From Halodesulfovibrio marinisediminis DSM 17456 (GTDB lineage Bacteria > Desulfobacterota > Desulfovibrionia > Desulfovibrionales > Desulfovibrionaceae): a DNA stretch of 64,000 bases. Of this stretch, positions 16,951 to 26,218 are shown one piece after another. The stretch spans positions 794,997 to 858,996 of the forward strand of contig NZ_FSRG01000003.1 in the NCBI RefSeq assembly GCF_900129975.1, in the 5' to 3' direction. A model generated the notes under the pieces. The model searched no databases. It saw only the letters and a program-made list of their open reading frames with translations, and was not told the DNA's origin. Made by a program: the position numbers and the translations under genes. Position 1 is the first letter of the stretch; the number at the start of each line of letters is the position of its first letter.

Positions 16951-17850
16951 ATGAGTACTACCTCAAAGGATTTTTTTGAAAAATGGAAATGTTTTTTAGG
17001 TTCAGGTCCCGTTGAAGCAAAGACTTCTTTTGACCTTAAAAAAGAATACGATCATGAACGGATCGAAACCTATGAAGAATACCGCAAACCTGCTGAAGCT
17101 GTTGCCTGCCATTTAGCATCCTTAGACAAGGGGACAAAACAGGAGAGCAGTATAACGCTTACAATCCCTTCGTTGTCCATTGCAGATTTAATTCATGTCA
17201 TTTCAATATCTTCACTTGCATTTTTTATATTCTCTTATAGTTACGGGCAACACTATCTTGGATTGTTTGGTATTTCAGCAAATGACTTTTTATCATTACC
17301 TGAATATGTAAGTGCATATGCATCATTGTTTGTATTACCATCCATGATATTAATAATATGTACATTAATTATTACATACTTATTTATAGAACATGTAACT
17401 CTTCCGATTTACTTCTTTCCATTGATTGTATTTGTTGTAATTGTGGCTATTACTTTTGTTATTATTCAAAAAAATTACACAATTGATTTTGTTATGGCAT
17501 ATGATGTTGCCATAGCGATTGCTATGGCAATGCTTATTGCTACAGCAATGAATAGTAAAACATTAAATAATTATTTGTCATTTCTATCTATAGTAATGTT
17601 TTTTTCAGTTTTTACTGGTTTTGTACACGCAAAAGTTGGCTTTACAGACTTTGGAAGTAGTAAGGATTATATTTCAATAGTCCAAGAAAACTCTTCAGAA
17701 AATATATTTGAAAATCAATATAAGATAATTGCAACAAGCTCCTCTTTTGTTCTTGTGCAGCCTAAAAACTCTGAAGAGTTGTGGATTGCGATACAGGTTA
17801 AAGATATTGCAAGTCTTGTTCCCAATAATCTCCTTCATTCAAAACGATGA
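16951..17850 (+). CDS. AT-rich polytopic membrane protein, function unknown
   Basis: Protein of 299 residues. The ATG at 16951 was chosen because AGGAGA is 6 bases upstream; an in-frame GTG at 16915 has no such site. An N-terminal soluble part (about 75 residues, charged) is followed by about five membrane segments and a C-terminal soluble part that ends in a hydrophobic, beta-like stretch (FVLVQPKNSEELWIAIQV). I do not recognise the family. The gene is clearly more AT-rich than its neighbours and has long non-coding flanks, which suggests acquisition by transfer. Confidence 0.6.
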   Translation: MSTTSKDFFEKWKCFLGSGPVEAKTSFDLKKEYDHERIETYEEYRKPAEAVACHLASLDKGTKQESSITLTIPSLSIADLIHVISISSLAFFIFSYSYGQHYLGLFGISANDFLSLPEYVSAYASLFVLPSMILIICTLIITYLFIEHVTLPIYFFPLIVFVVIVAITFVIIQKNYTIDFVMAYDVAIAIAMAMLIATAMNSKTLNNYLSFLSIVMFFSVFTGFVHAKVGFTDFGSSKDYISIVQENSSENIFENQYKIIATSSSFVLVQPKNSEELWIAIQVKDIASLVPNNLLHSKR

Positions 17851-17888
17851 TCATGATGAGTGCTACTCGTTCACCCATGAAATAAAGA

Positions 17889-17925
17889 GGCTAATCAAGG
17901 CGTTATCGTTATGATTAGTCTTTTA
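17889..17925 (+). terminator. Terminator of the orphan membrane protein gene
   Basis: GGCTAATCA (17889-17897) pairs with TGATTAGTC (17912-17920) and is followed by TTTTATTTT. Confidence 0.7.
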
Positions 17926-18465
17926 TTTTGCATATTGATGGGATGGTAAGTAGAGAAGTCTTATCCATTTCGAGTTTAGTAGGTACTTATCCCCCCCCTT
18001 TTTTTTCTTCCATTCAAAATAATGAGTTAACTATATGTCCACCAGTTTGTAGCAGGGGCAGTTCAGGAATACTTTTTTAACGTGTTATAGTTTGACTAAA
18101 AATTCACTTTAGCTTGTTCTTTTTATAAGTTGTTATTACTGGACAAAAATACACGTAAATATAATGCGCTAATTAATAAAAAATATTGAGTAGCTATCGG
18201 AGGTAGACGTGAATTCAACGGGAGTTCAAGTCGTCTAATGCATGTTACCCGTTGGTTGTTACTTTCGTTTCAGGTTAGTATTCACTACGGCGTTCATATT
18301 GATGATGCGATTGATCTTTTTACTTGAACGAATTAGGAATGCCACTTCTTGACCATTATAAACAGAACTGGGCGTAACTATAAAATAAATTGCTGCTCCC
18401 CTGCTCGAACAGCACAGTTTGTACCTTTTATAGTGACTCCCTCATAGTTGTATTAAGAGGCTACG
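17926..18465. other. Gene-poor interval upstream of the AsmA/DUF748 gene
   Basis: No gene found. Notable only are a homopolymer junction (eight C then eight T, 17992-18006) and an inverted pair CAACGGG/CCCGTTG (18216-18254). The promoter of the next gene presumably lies in the last 150 bases. Confidence 0.3.
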
Positions 18466-21400
18466 ATGAACCGGAAATTTTTCTTTGCCACACGTGCGCG
18501 TAAAGTCACAACCATTACGATAACAACTCTACTTTCCCTTTTTCTGCTGTATGTTTTAGTGGGATTTCTTGTTATTGCGCCTGTCGCAAAGTGGCAGCTT
18601 GAAGAACAATTGCCGCCAGTGCTCCAACGAAACGTCACTATTGGTAACATTAGCGTTAACCCATTAACACTGCGCGTTGAATTTACTGATATTGCTGTGG
18701 TGAAGAAAGATGGTGACGGTAATCTCTTTTCTATAGGAATGTTTGAAGCACAGCTCTCGGGGAAATCAATTTTCGCCTTGGCACCTATTGTTGAGCATGT
18801 CCGAATTGTTAAACCAAATTTTAATGTTACACGATACAAAGATGATACTCTGTCGATTGATGATATTCTGAAGCACCTAGCTAAACAAGCAGAAGAGTCC
18901 GTTGCGGAGCCAAAAGAAAAGGAAAAGGATAAGCGAATCTTTCCATTTAAGGTTTTAAACCTCATTATGGAAGATGGGCATATTGTTTTCAACGATGAGA
19001 AGGAAGATACTGTTCAGACTATAAGCGAATTGTCATTGGCAATTCCGCTTGCTTCTTCGTTTGAAAGTGACCTTCATGAGGCGGTTAAGCCGAAGTTGTC
19101 AATGCTCATTAACGGTACACCGTTTGACCTTGATGGCTCAACATATCCTTTCTCGAATAATTTACTCACCAAGTTCTCTTTTTCTACAGACAAAATTCCA
19201 CTCTCCCGTTACTGGAGATACGTCCCTGTAGATTCTCCTGTTGCGTTGACTTCCGGTGATATGCAAATTTCCATTAACCTCGGATTTAGTCGCCCTGAGG
19301 GTGAACCTCTTGAATTGCACGTAGACGGTAAAGTGGAATTAACCGATCTTGGCCTAACTAAGAAAGACAAAAGTGAAGTACTTAAGGTTCCGCAACTTGT
19401 TGTTAACTTGAAAGATTTTTCGTTAGCAGAAAAGAAGGTTATTTTTCAAAATATAGAAATTGATTCACCTTATGTTGAGGTTCATAGACAGAAAGATAAT
19501 TTAATAAACTGGGCAACCTACTTTAAGCCGGAAAAAGATGATTCTGCGAAGTCTGCTTCCCAAAATGAAAGCAAAAATGCGGCTGCCAACTCAACGGAAT
19601 CAACTAAGCCGATTGGAAGCAATGATGAGGTAAAGAAAGCCGCTACTCCTAACGAGTCAACTGCAAAGCACGTGGAAGAAGAACAACCGTTTATTGTAAT
19701 TGTTGAGTCTTTTACAATTAAAAAAGGCAAGGTTCTTTTTCAAGACAGCACTGTCCCGGGACCGTTTGCGATTACACTTTCTCCAGTTGATGTCACCGTT
19801 AAAAACATAACGACTGAGCCTAATAATGCCGCAGAGGTAGCAATTACTATCGGCGATAACAAAATGATCGAGGTTGTAGGCGGCGTTGCCGTTTCCCCCG
19901 TTGCGGCCGACTTAAAGGCTAGTATTAAAGGGTTGGGACTTGCTCAGTTTATGCCGTACATCGCTTCTGCAACACCTGCCAAAATTGGTAGCGGTGCTCT
20001 AAGTGCTGCTGCGAATATTCAAGTTTCCAGTGGTGATTCTTCACAAGTTCTTGTAAAGGTAGCTAATGGTAATATCCAGCTACAGAATCTGGCAGTAACT
20101 GGCAAAGACTTCAAGAAGGCTCCTATTTTCCTGCAGACACTTGTAGTGGACGGCGCAAATGTTGACCTGCAACAGCAATCTGTTTCTATTGGAAATATCA
20201 GTTTTATTACTCCTGACATTACCATCACCAGAAGCAAAAACGGCATTGACTTAATTTCTCTGTTGGTAGCAGAGCAAAAAGGATCTGGATTAAAAGAGTC
20301 TGAACCAGCTCCTAAGGCGAAAAAAGCAGCTTCTGGCGGTAGTGCATGGAAATTGCGCATTCAGGGCGTTGCTGTAAAAAACGGTAAGATTACGCTCCAC
20401 GATACTGCGCTTCAGAAAACCGTCATTACTAGCCTGAAAGATGTTGCGATTACTGCCAGCGATATTTCGCTTGATAATAAGCCGGCTGCGTTTTCTGTGT
20501 CTACCGGTGTAAACGATAAGAGCAAAATAAACGCAAAAGGTACTTTCGCCCACTCTCCTCTGGCCGTTGATGCTGATGTAAACATCAAAGATATTAATAT
20601 TCCTGATTTTGCAGAATATATTAATGAGCATACAGATGTTACCATCACAAAAGGTACAGTATCCGCAACGGCTAAAGGCAAAGTTGCTGTTCCAGAAACG
20701 GGCGATCCTAAAATTACAGTTACAGGTGATGTTACTGTAAATAATGTCTCAGCAGACAATAAGGTTGAGAATGAACGCTTAGGTTCTGTGAAGCAGGTAG
20801 CTGTTAAAAAAGCGACTTTTGATTCTGCAAAGAATAGTGCAACAATCGAGTCTGTAACAATTGATAAACCGCAAACGGAAGTGATTCTGCGGCGGGACGG
20901 TTCCGTAAGTCTTGCCCGTGCAGCAGGTAAATCGAAAGGAAAACAAACGCCTAAAGTAAAACAGCCTACAAAAACGTCACCACGTGGAAAAGGCTCAGCA
21001 ATTCAGGCTAGTACACAGCCGTTTTCTTTATCCATTGGGGCAATTAAAGTTCGAAATGGTGCAGTAACATTTCAAGATACGTCTGTTACCCCAAAAGTTA
21101 TTCTTGATGTTGAAAACATAGCTGCATCTTACAAGCAATTCAGCCTTGCAGGTAAAAAGCCTTCTCCTGTCAGCGTTTCTGCAACACTAAAGGGACGGTC
21201 TATCAAAGCATCCGGTATGGTAAATCCTATGGTTAGCCCGATTGCATTGAATATGACGTTGAAGTTGGATGACGTTGGACTGGATGCATTTAGCCCATAC
21301 ACCGTTAAATATATTGCGTATCCTGTTAAATCAGGGTCTTTGAATGCAGACGTTAAGCTGAAAATACAGCAAAACAAGCTGAATGCTGATAACAATTTGT

Positions 21401-22218
21401 TGTTTGAAGATTTTACCCTTGGTGAAAGGAATGCACAGTCAAAAGCACCGTCTGTTCCAATTAAGTTGGGGCTTTCACTTATGCGACAGCCAAACGGTGA
21501 TATTCCTATTAATTTACCGGTAACAGGTAATTTGAATGACCCGAACTTCCATCTCAGCCAGATTATTGCAACAACGCTGGTGAATATTGTGGTGAAGGCG
21601 GCAATTTCTCCGTTTACCCTACTGGGATCGTTAATTGGTGATCTATCCCCTGATGAAGCACAGTATGTTGTGTTTAAGCCGGGATCTGCCGTATTGCCTA
21701 AATCAGATGCTCAGAAGTTAGCTAAAATTGCTTCTGTGCTAAAAACAAAGCCATCTATTACCATGGAATGCCTTGGGTACTACAATCCTGAGATTGACGT
21801 AAAAGGTTTGCGCGATAGAGCTGTTACTATGGCTGTAAAGCAAGAGTGGTACAACAGCCTTTCAAGCGCGACGAAAAAGAATATTAACCTCGAAGATGCG
21901 CCTGTGCCTAAGTATAATTATGATGAATACTTAGAGGCTGCGTACGAGAATGCACCTGAATTAAAAGAACATCCTCGTCCTGGTGGCTTCTTAGGATACA
22001 AGGATCAAACTCGAGAGCAAATGGAAGAATACTTGCGCAAGACAGCAGACACCTCTCACGAGGCACTGCGAAAGTTGGCTCTCGATAGAGCAAATGCAGT
22101 CCGTGAAGTGATCATTAAAAATTCACCTCAACTGGAAGGACGCGTAACTGCTGTTCAAGCCGGTTCAAGTAAGCAAGATAAGCATGCAACCTCAGTGCAG
22201 TTACAGCTTAAACAGTAA
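18466..22218 (+). CDS. Large AsmA-like DUF748 envelope protein
   Basis: Protein of 1250 residues. One N-terminal membrane helix (about 15-38) is followed by a long periplasmic region made of AsmA/TamB-like beta units. These recur with patterns such as V-K-NGKITLHDTAL, GHIVFND and GAVTFQDTS, separated by Lys/Ser/Pro-rich linkers (about residues 352-400 and 820-850). The last 200 residues carry an OmpA-like piece with VVFKPGSAVLPKSDAQKLAKIA and LRDRAVTMAV. DUF748/AsmA proteins are thought to bridge the periplasm and move phospholipid between membranes; the role here is inferred. An AAGAGG site precedes the ATG. Confidence 0.85.
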   Translation: MNRKFFFATRARKVTTITITTLLSLFLLYVLVGFLVIAPVAKWQLEEQLPPVLQRNVTIGNISVNPLTLRVEFTDIAVVKKDGDGNLFSIGMFEAQLSGKSIFALAPIVEHVRIVKPNFNVTRYKDDTLSIDDILKHLAKQAEESVAEPKEKEKDKRIFPFKVLNLIMEDGHIVFNDEKEDTVQTISELSLAIPLASSFESDLHEAVKPKLSMLINGTPFDLDGSTYPFSNNLLTKFSFSTDKIPLSRYWRYVPVDSPVALTSGDMQISINLGFSRPEGEPLELHVDGKVELTDLGLTKKDKSEVLKVPQLVVNLKDFSLAEKKVIFQNIEIDSPYVEVHRQKDNLINWATYFKPEKDDSAKSASQNESKNAAANSTESTKPIGSNDEVKKAATPNESTAKHVEEEQPFIVIVESFTIKKGKVLFQDSTVPGPFAITLSPVDVTVKNITTEPNNAAEVAITIGDNKMIEVVGGVAVSPVAADLKASIKGLGLAQFMPYIASATPAKIGSGALSAAANIQVSSGDSSQVLVKVANGNIQLQNLAVTGKDFKKAPIFLQTLVVDGANVDLQQQSVSIGNISFITPDITITRSKNGIDLISLLVAEQKGSGLKESEPAPKAKKAASGGSAWKLRIQGVAVKNGKITLHDTALQKTVITSLKDVAITASDISLDNKPAAFSVSTGVNDKSKINAKGTFAHSPLAVDADVNIKDINIPDFAEYINEHTDVTITKGTVSATAKGKVAVPETGDPKITVTGDVTVNNVSADNKVENERLGSVKQVAVKKATFDSAKNSATIESVTIDKPQTEVILRRDGSVSLARAAGKSKGKQTPKVKQPTKTSPRGKGSAIQASTQPFSLSIGAIKVRNGAVTFQDTSVTPKVILDVENIAASYKQFSLAGKKPSPVSVSATLKGRSIKASGMVNPMVSPIALNMTLKLDDVGLDAFSPYTVKYIAYPVKSGSLNADVKLKIQQNKLNADNNLLFEDFTLGERNAQSKAPSVPIKLGLSLMRQPNGDIPINLPVTGNLNDPNFHLSQIIATTLVNIVVKAAISPFTLLGSLIGDLSPDEAQYVVFKPGSAVLPKSDAQKLAKIASVLKTKPSITMECLGYYNPEIDVKGLRDRAVTMAVKQEWYNSLSSATKKNINLEDAPVPKYNYDEYLEAAYENAPELKEHPRPGGFLGYKDQTREQMEEYLRKTADTSHEALRKLALDRANAVREVIIKNSPQLEGRVTAVQAGSSKQDKHATSVQLQLKQ

Positions 22219-22246
22219 AAGTGATTGCTACCTCATAAGATAAATG

Positions 22247-22299
22247 AAAATTGTCCACCTCCTCCTCCGTGTTACCGGATGTTGGTGGGCAATTTTTTT
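22247..22299 (+). terminator. Terminator of the DUF748 gene
   Basis: AATTGTCCACC pairs with GGTGGGCAATT (one G-T pair) around an inner CCTCCTCCG loop and is followed by seven T residues. Confidence 0.8.
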
Positions 22300-22318
22300 A
22301 TACGCTGTAAAGCGATAG

Positions 22319-22516
22319 CTATTGCTTCCCCCCTGTAATCCAGAAGTACGAGGCCCCAGCTTCGGATAGCTTTCTGGATTTGTCATTAGTTGACCAGATG
22401 TTATCAAAGTTTGTGCGCTCCTCTCCTCTATCAGCATAATTAGAAACATAGCTGCTGCAATATGGGCAAATAGGCAGTAAAAACGCTTTCCTTTCTTTAG
22501 ATTCCCATATCCCCAC
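22319..22516 (-). pseudogene. Possible small CxxC protein or gene remnant
   Basis: A 65-codon minus-strand frame has protein-like composition, including CPYCSSY near its N terminus and a tail rich in Asn, Asp, Ser and aromatic residues. No ATG and no ribosome site support it: the only usable start is a GTG at 22516, and the frame stays open upstream without a start. It may be the tail of a decayed gene. The rest of the interval 22219-22722 holds nothing I can name. Confidence 0.2.
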
Positions 22517-22722
22517 GTAAGAACAACATGCTGCAGTTATTAAGAATTGTTTGGTAGGAAATAATCGATTCCACCTTCTGTGCGTATGCGTACATTCATG
22601 CTATCCTATGCACAGTAGGGACTCTCTAGTTAAGCCTTTTTAAGTGGCACCAACACAAGGGGCACAGATGGGCAAATAAAGATAATTTATCTTAAGTTGT
22701 TAATAACTCTTTGAGGTCATGT

Positions 22723-24015
22723 ATGGATTTAACAGAAGCCAAAAAAGAGATAGCCAAGCTAAAAGAGCAACTCGAAATCGAACAGACTCTGAATGATGTA
22801 GCATTTGAAGCTATCGGAATATTCGATGAAAATTTCAAATGTGTTGCTGCCAATGCTGAAGCTGAGAATATTTTCGGGTATTCTACAAGAGAACTGCTGG
22901 GGCTTTATGCATTTGATTTTCTCGCAAAGGACTCTCATAGTATTGTAAAAGATCATGTAGCAAATGGAATAACAGAACCATACTTTGCCACGTGTAAACG
23001 AAGAGATGGGACGACTTTCCCCGTTGAAATCAGGGGAAGTAATGTCATCTTGAGAGGACAACGATACCGCGCAACGGCCATGCGTGATCTTACATTTACG
23101 CGTGCAACTGAGATGGATTTGGCAGATGCCCTGTATGAACTTGAGCTTATTTTCAGCAACTGCAAAGTCGGGCTTATGCTCTTGAAAGGCGGTAGATATT
23201 TACGGCGGGCAAATCAAGCTCTTGCAGATATCTTAGGATATGAATCACCTGATGAAATAAAAGGCATCAGCATGCGCCAGCTTCATATTTCATTAGAAAA
23301 GTATGATGAATTCGGTGCAACGATTTATCCGGAATTGGCTCATGGTAAGCCTCTCAAGTTTGAATATCAAATGCGAAGAAAAGACGGCAATACAATTTGG
23401 TGTTCTTTTACTGGGCAAGCCATCGATAGAAATATTCCTGCAAACTTGTATAAAGGCATCTTGTGGGTGGTTGATGACATTACAAAGCGTAAGGCGAAAG
23501 AAGATCATTTGATGCAAATGGCCACCACAGATGATCTTACTGGAGCTTTGCATCGTAAGGAATTTTTTCGTCGTATGAAATTCTTTACAGATGATGTTCG
23601 TCATGAGGGCTTTCGGTATTCGATGCTAATGATTGATCTTGATAGCTTCAAAAGCATAAACGACACATATGGTCATGAGGCAGGAGATGCTGTTCTCCGC
23701 GACTTTGCTGCTATGTGTAAAGAACAGTTACGTGATAACGACTTATTTGCACGGATTGGTGGAGAGGAATTTGCCGTATTTCTTCCTCAGACGACACGCT
23801 ACAAGGCAGTTCAAGTCGCGGAACGACTGCGAAAGGCGTTTGCAGAAAAAGATACCATCTGTTGCGGAAACGTAATCCCTTGCACCATCAGCGTCGGTGT
23901 TGCCGGTGCTACTTCAGAGTACATAGAAATTGAAGAGCTACTTCGTAGTGCAGATCAACGTCTATATCGCGCTAAAACTAATGGGCGTAATTCTGTAGTT
24001 TTTTTTGATGATTAA
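22723..24015 (+). CDS. PAS-PAS-GGDEF diguanylate cyclase
   Basis: Soluble protein of 430 residues. The ATG at 22723 was chosen with GAGG six bases upstream; an in-frame TTG at 22711 overlaps that site. A short coiled coil (residues 1-22) precedes two PAS domains (about 25-135 and 138-262) and a GGDEF domain (about 270-430) with an intact active-site GGEEF at 346-350. It should make cyclic di-GMP from GTP in response to an unknown cue sensed by PAS. No inhibitory RxxD site was sought in detail. It is transcribed alone. Confidence 0.9.
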   Translation: MDLTEAKKEIAKLKEQLEIEQTLNDVAFEAIGIFDENFKCVAANAEAENIFGYSTRELLGLYAFDFLAKDSHSIVKDHVANGITEPYFATCKRRDGTTFPVEIRGSNVILRGQRYRATAMRDLTFTRATEMDLADALYELELIFSNCKVGLMLLKGGRYLRRANQALADILGYESPDEIKGISMRQLHISLEKYDEFGATIYPELAHGKPLKFEYQMRRKDGNTIWCSFTGQAIDRNIPANLYKGILWVVDDITKRKAKEDHLMQMATTDDLTGALHRKEFFRRMKFFTDDVRHEGFRYSMLMIDLDSFKSINDTYGHEAGDAVLRDFAAMCKEQLRDNDLFARIGGEEFAVFLPQTTRYKAVQVAERLRKAFAEKDTICCGNVIPCTISVGVAGATSEYIEIEELLRSADQRLYRAKTNGRNSVVFFDD

Positions 24016-24246
24016 CTTCATAACTCCTTCAGCATATCTCCTATTTTTGTGCCTGTTATCTACCTGTTGGGGGTAGATTTATTTCTGGTGTATCTAGACC
24101 CAAGTTTTTCGATATATGTCACCTGCATGACAAACATAGGGTGAGTGTGAAAGCTCTTTGCTCCATGTGAGAGCTTAAGACTAATTATCTTCCCCATAAT
24201 TAGAAACTGGATTGACGCTTTTTCATTGAGGTAATATTTCGAGGAC

Positions 24247-24400
24247 ATGTTTATTTTATTTCCTTCCTTCATACTCCCTATTCAAGTCGGCTGTATTGTT
24301 CCACGCCGCATAAAAAGAGCTGTCTGACTTCAGTGACTTAGTTTTTTGACTGAAGCTTATAGACAGAACCTTTTACGAGGGATTAGCCCCTCACATTTTG
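24247..24400 (+). promoter_or_regulatory. Structured leader of the catB-type gene
   Basis: A 26-codon frame (24247-24327) is preceded by GAGG and ends inside the left arm of a nested hairpin. CTGTCT...AGACAG encloses CTTCAGT...ACTGAAG (24320-24366), and a GAGGG/CCCTC hairpin lies just before the gene's ribosome site. The arrangement resembles drug-induced attenuation leaders of cat genes, but the SD-to-ATG gap of the leader frame is very short. The rest of 24016-24246 holds nothing recognisable. Confidence 0.35.
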
Positions 24401-24412
24401 GGAGAATTGACC

Positions 24413-25021
24413 ATGACAAATCCATTTTCTTCACCATATGAAGGGTATGAAATTCGTCAGCACCTAACAAACAAGAACATTATTGTCGGTCGTCACAGTT
24501 ATTATTCCGGCTACTATCACGGCAAACACTTTGAGGAAAACGTCCGTTATCTTTCACCAGACAGGGATGATGTAGATAAGCTCATAATCGGTAAGTTTTG
24601 TTCAATTGGTTCCGGTGTAGTCTTTATGATGGCTGGTAATCAAGGGCACCGTAATGACTGGCTTAGCACGTATCCTTTTCATTATATGGCAGATTTCTCT
24701 GAGGCTCCTGATGGTTATCTCCCAAAGGGGGATACGATTGTCGGCAATGATGTTTGGATAGGAAGCGAAGCTATGATCATGCCTGGAATTACCATTGGTC
24801 ATGGTGCGATCATTGCGGCTCGTTCGGTAGTAACAAAAAACGTTCCCGAATACACAATCGTTGGTGGAAATCCTGCTAAGTTGATTAGAGAACGATTTAG
24901 TGCTGACAAGAAAGAAAAGCTGCTACAAATGGCATGGTGGGATTGGTCTGATGAAACTATTCGGAAGAACCTGCCTCTATTGTGTAGTGAAAATCTGACA
25001 TATTTTGTTAATCAACCTTAA
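24413..25021 (+). CDS. catB: Type B (xenobiotic) chloramphenicol O-acetyltransferase
   Basis: Left-handed beta-helix acetyltransferase of 202 residues. It transfers acetyl from acetyl-CoA to a hydroxyl of chloramphenicol or a similar compound. Family signatures are strong: HSYYSGYYHGKHF, RYLSPDRDDVDKLIIGKFCSIGSG, AGNQGHR with catalytic His79, IVGNDVWIGSEAMIMPGI and IVGGNPAKLI. The ATG at 24413 follows GGGAG; an in-frame TTG at 24398 overlaps the site. The gene is isolated, with its own terminator and a structured leader. Chromosomal CatB homologues are common in environmental bacteria, so true drug resistance must not be assumed. Confidence 0.85.
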   Translation: MTNPFSSPYEGYEIRQHLTNKNIIVGRHSYYSGYYHGKHFEENVRYLSPDRDDVDKLIIGKFCSIGSGVVFMMAGNQGHRNDWLSTYPFHYMADFSEAPDGYLPKGDTIVGNDVWIGSEAMIMPGITIGHGAIIAARSVVTKNVPEYTIVGGNPAKLIRERFSADKKEKLLQMAWWDWSDETIRKNLPLLCSENLTYFVNQP

Positions 25022-25022
25022 A

Positions 25023-25063
25023 GGAAGTAGTTAAAGTAAGACTTTAACTACTTCCAATTTTTC
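25023..25063 (+). terminator. Terminator of the catB-type gene
   Basis: Perfect 15-bp stem GGAAGTAGTTAAAGT/ACTTTAACTACTTCC with AAG loop, then AATTTTT. Confidence 0.85.
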
Positions 25064-25115
25064 AAATTATATCAGGCTCTTTTGACAGACAAACGGAAAA
25101 CCATAATCGTTTCTA

Positions 25116-25152
25116 TTAAAAAAGGCTCATGCATATTTCTGCATGAGCCTTT
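25116..25152 (-). terminator. Terminator of the five-gene sigma-factor operon
   Basis: AAAGGCTCATGCA pairs with TGCATGAGCCTTT around a six-base loop. On the minus strand it runs into seven T residues, so it ends the operon that lies to the right. Confidence 0.85.
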
Positions 25153-25180
25153 ACAAACATATTAGGAGAAAGGAAGGGGC

Positions 25181-26206
25181 TTATTTCTTGCCGCCACCGT
25201 TGCCGCCACCGTTGCCGCCGCCCTTACCACCACCTTTACCGCCACCTTTGCCGCCGCCATTTCCATTGCCATTTCCACCGGCACTGTTGCCGCCGTTACC
25301 GCCACCTTTACCGGAGTTACCGGAACTAGCACCACGGGAACCTTTTTTGGATTGGCCAAGGCCTACAGCTTTGCTACCGTTAGCTTTGCCACCTTTTGCA
25401 CCAGGAGCTGAAGAGTATCCCTTTTTAGTATTACGGGCAGTTGCAACATTTTTGCTTCTTTTCTGTCCGTTAGCTCCAGCATTTTTGCCCATTTTGGCTT
25501 TCCCTTTAGCTTTGCCAAGAGCAGCACCCAAAACACTAGGATGAACACCAAGTTCTTTTGCAATTTGACCCCAGCCCATTTCTGCAGCTCGCATAGCCGC
25601 AATGTCTGCTGTAGTAACGGAAGTCATAGAAGCCATTGCAGCTTCTGCTTTTGCCTGAGCGTCAGCAAAACCTGCGTCTGCTTGTGCAGCAGCCTCTTTT
25701 GCTGCAGCAACTGCAGCTTCTGCTTCGGCAACTGCAGCTTCATCCGCTGCTTCCTGAGCTGCAGCTAAGGCAGCTTCTGCGTCTGCAACAGCCGCTGCAG
25801 CAGCAGTTGCGGCAGCTTTCGCATCTTCAGCTTCTGAAATTGCTGCATCTGCTTCTTCATTTGGCTGAGATGCTACAGCAGCAGCTAACGCTTCTGCTTT
25901 GGCAGCTTGAGCTGGATTTGAAAAAGAAGGAGCTTGGTCAGTATCGGTGTCTGTACCTTCGTCTGCGCCTTCATCGGTGCCTGTTCCGGCTCCTTCATCT
26001 GTACTGGAGTCTGTACCTTCATCTGTACCGGCATCAGTGCCTTCTTCAGCGCCAGCTTCGGTGCCTGTACTGGGAGTAGCGCCAATATCAGATTCGGTAC
26101 CAGTAGAAGTTGTTGAATCTGTTTCCGCAAAAGAAATAGAAGCAATAGAACACACAAGTAAACAACAGCAAATGCCTAGGACAGCAAATAATTTATTCTT
26201 TTTCAT
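25181..26206 (-). CDS. Secreted low-complexity protein: acidic, Ala-rich and Gly/Lys-rich blocks
   Basis: Protein of 341 residues, last gene of the ECF sigma operon, starting 12 bases after the lipoprotein gene. Blocks in order: signal peptide (1-27); acidic Gly/Thr/Asp/Glu repeats (28-90); a long Ala/Glu-rich helical, coiled-coil-like stretch (98-192); a short folded-looking segment, MRAAEMGWGQIAKELGVHPS (205-224); a basic Lys/Gly/Ser region (231-295); and a tail of GGGK/GGGN repeats to the end. The ends carry opposite charge, which suggests self-association or binding to envelope polymers; that is inference. I know no function. A good AGGTCG site lies before the ATG. Confidence 0.75.
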   Translation of the reverse strand: MKKNKLFAVLGICCCLLVCSIASISFAETDSTTSTGTESDIGATPSTGTEAGAEEGTDAGTDEGTDSSTDEGAGTGTDEGADEGTDTDTDQAPSFSNPAQAAKAEALAAAVASQPNEEADAAISEAEDAKAAATAAAAAVADAEAALAAAQEAADEAAVAEAEAAVAAAKEAAAQADAGFADAQAKAEAAMASMTSVTTADIAAMRAAEMGWGQIAKELGVHPSVLGAALGKAKGKAKMGKNAGANGQKRSKNVATARNTKKGYSSAPGAKGGKANGSKAVGLGQSKKGSRGASSGNSGKGGGNGGNSAGGNGNGNGGGKGGGKGGGKGGGNGGGNGGGKK

Positions 26207-26218
26207 AACGACCTCCAG

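Noticed and set aside
18453-18992. 179-codon minus-strand frame
   Set aside because: It lies fully opposite the start of the DUF748 gene, which has much stronger coding evidence.
25190-25330. GC-rich short repeats that could be read as a repeat array or a DNA element
   Set aside because: They are Gly/Lys/Asn codons of the secreted protein's tail, in frame with its coding sequence, with no spacer structure, so not CRISPR.
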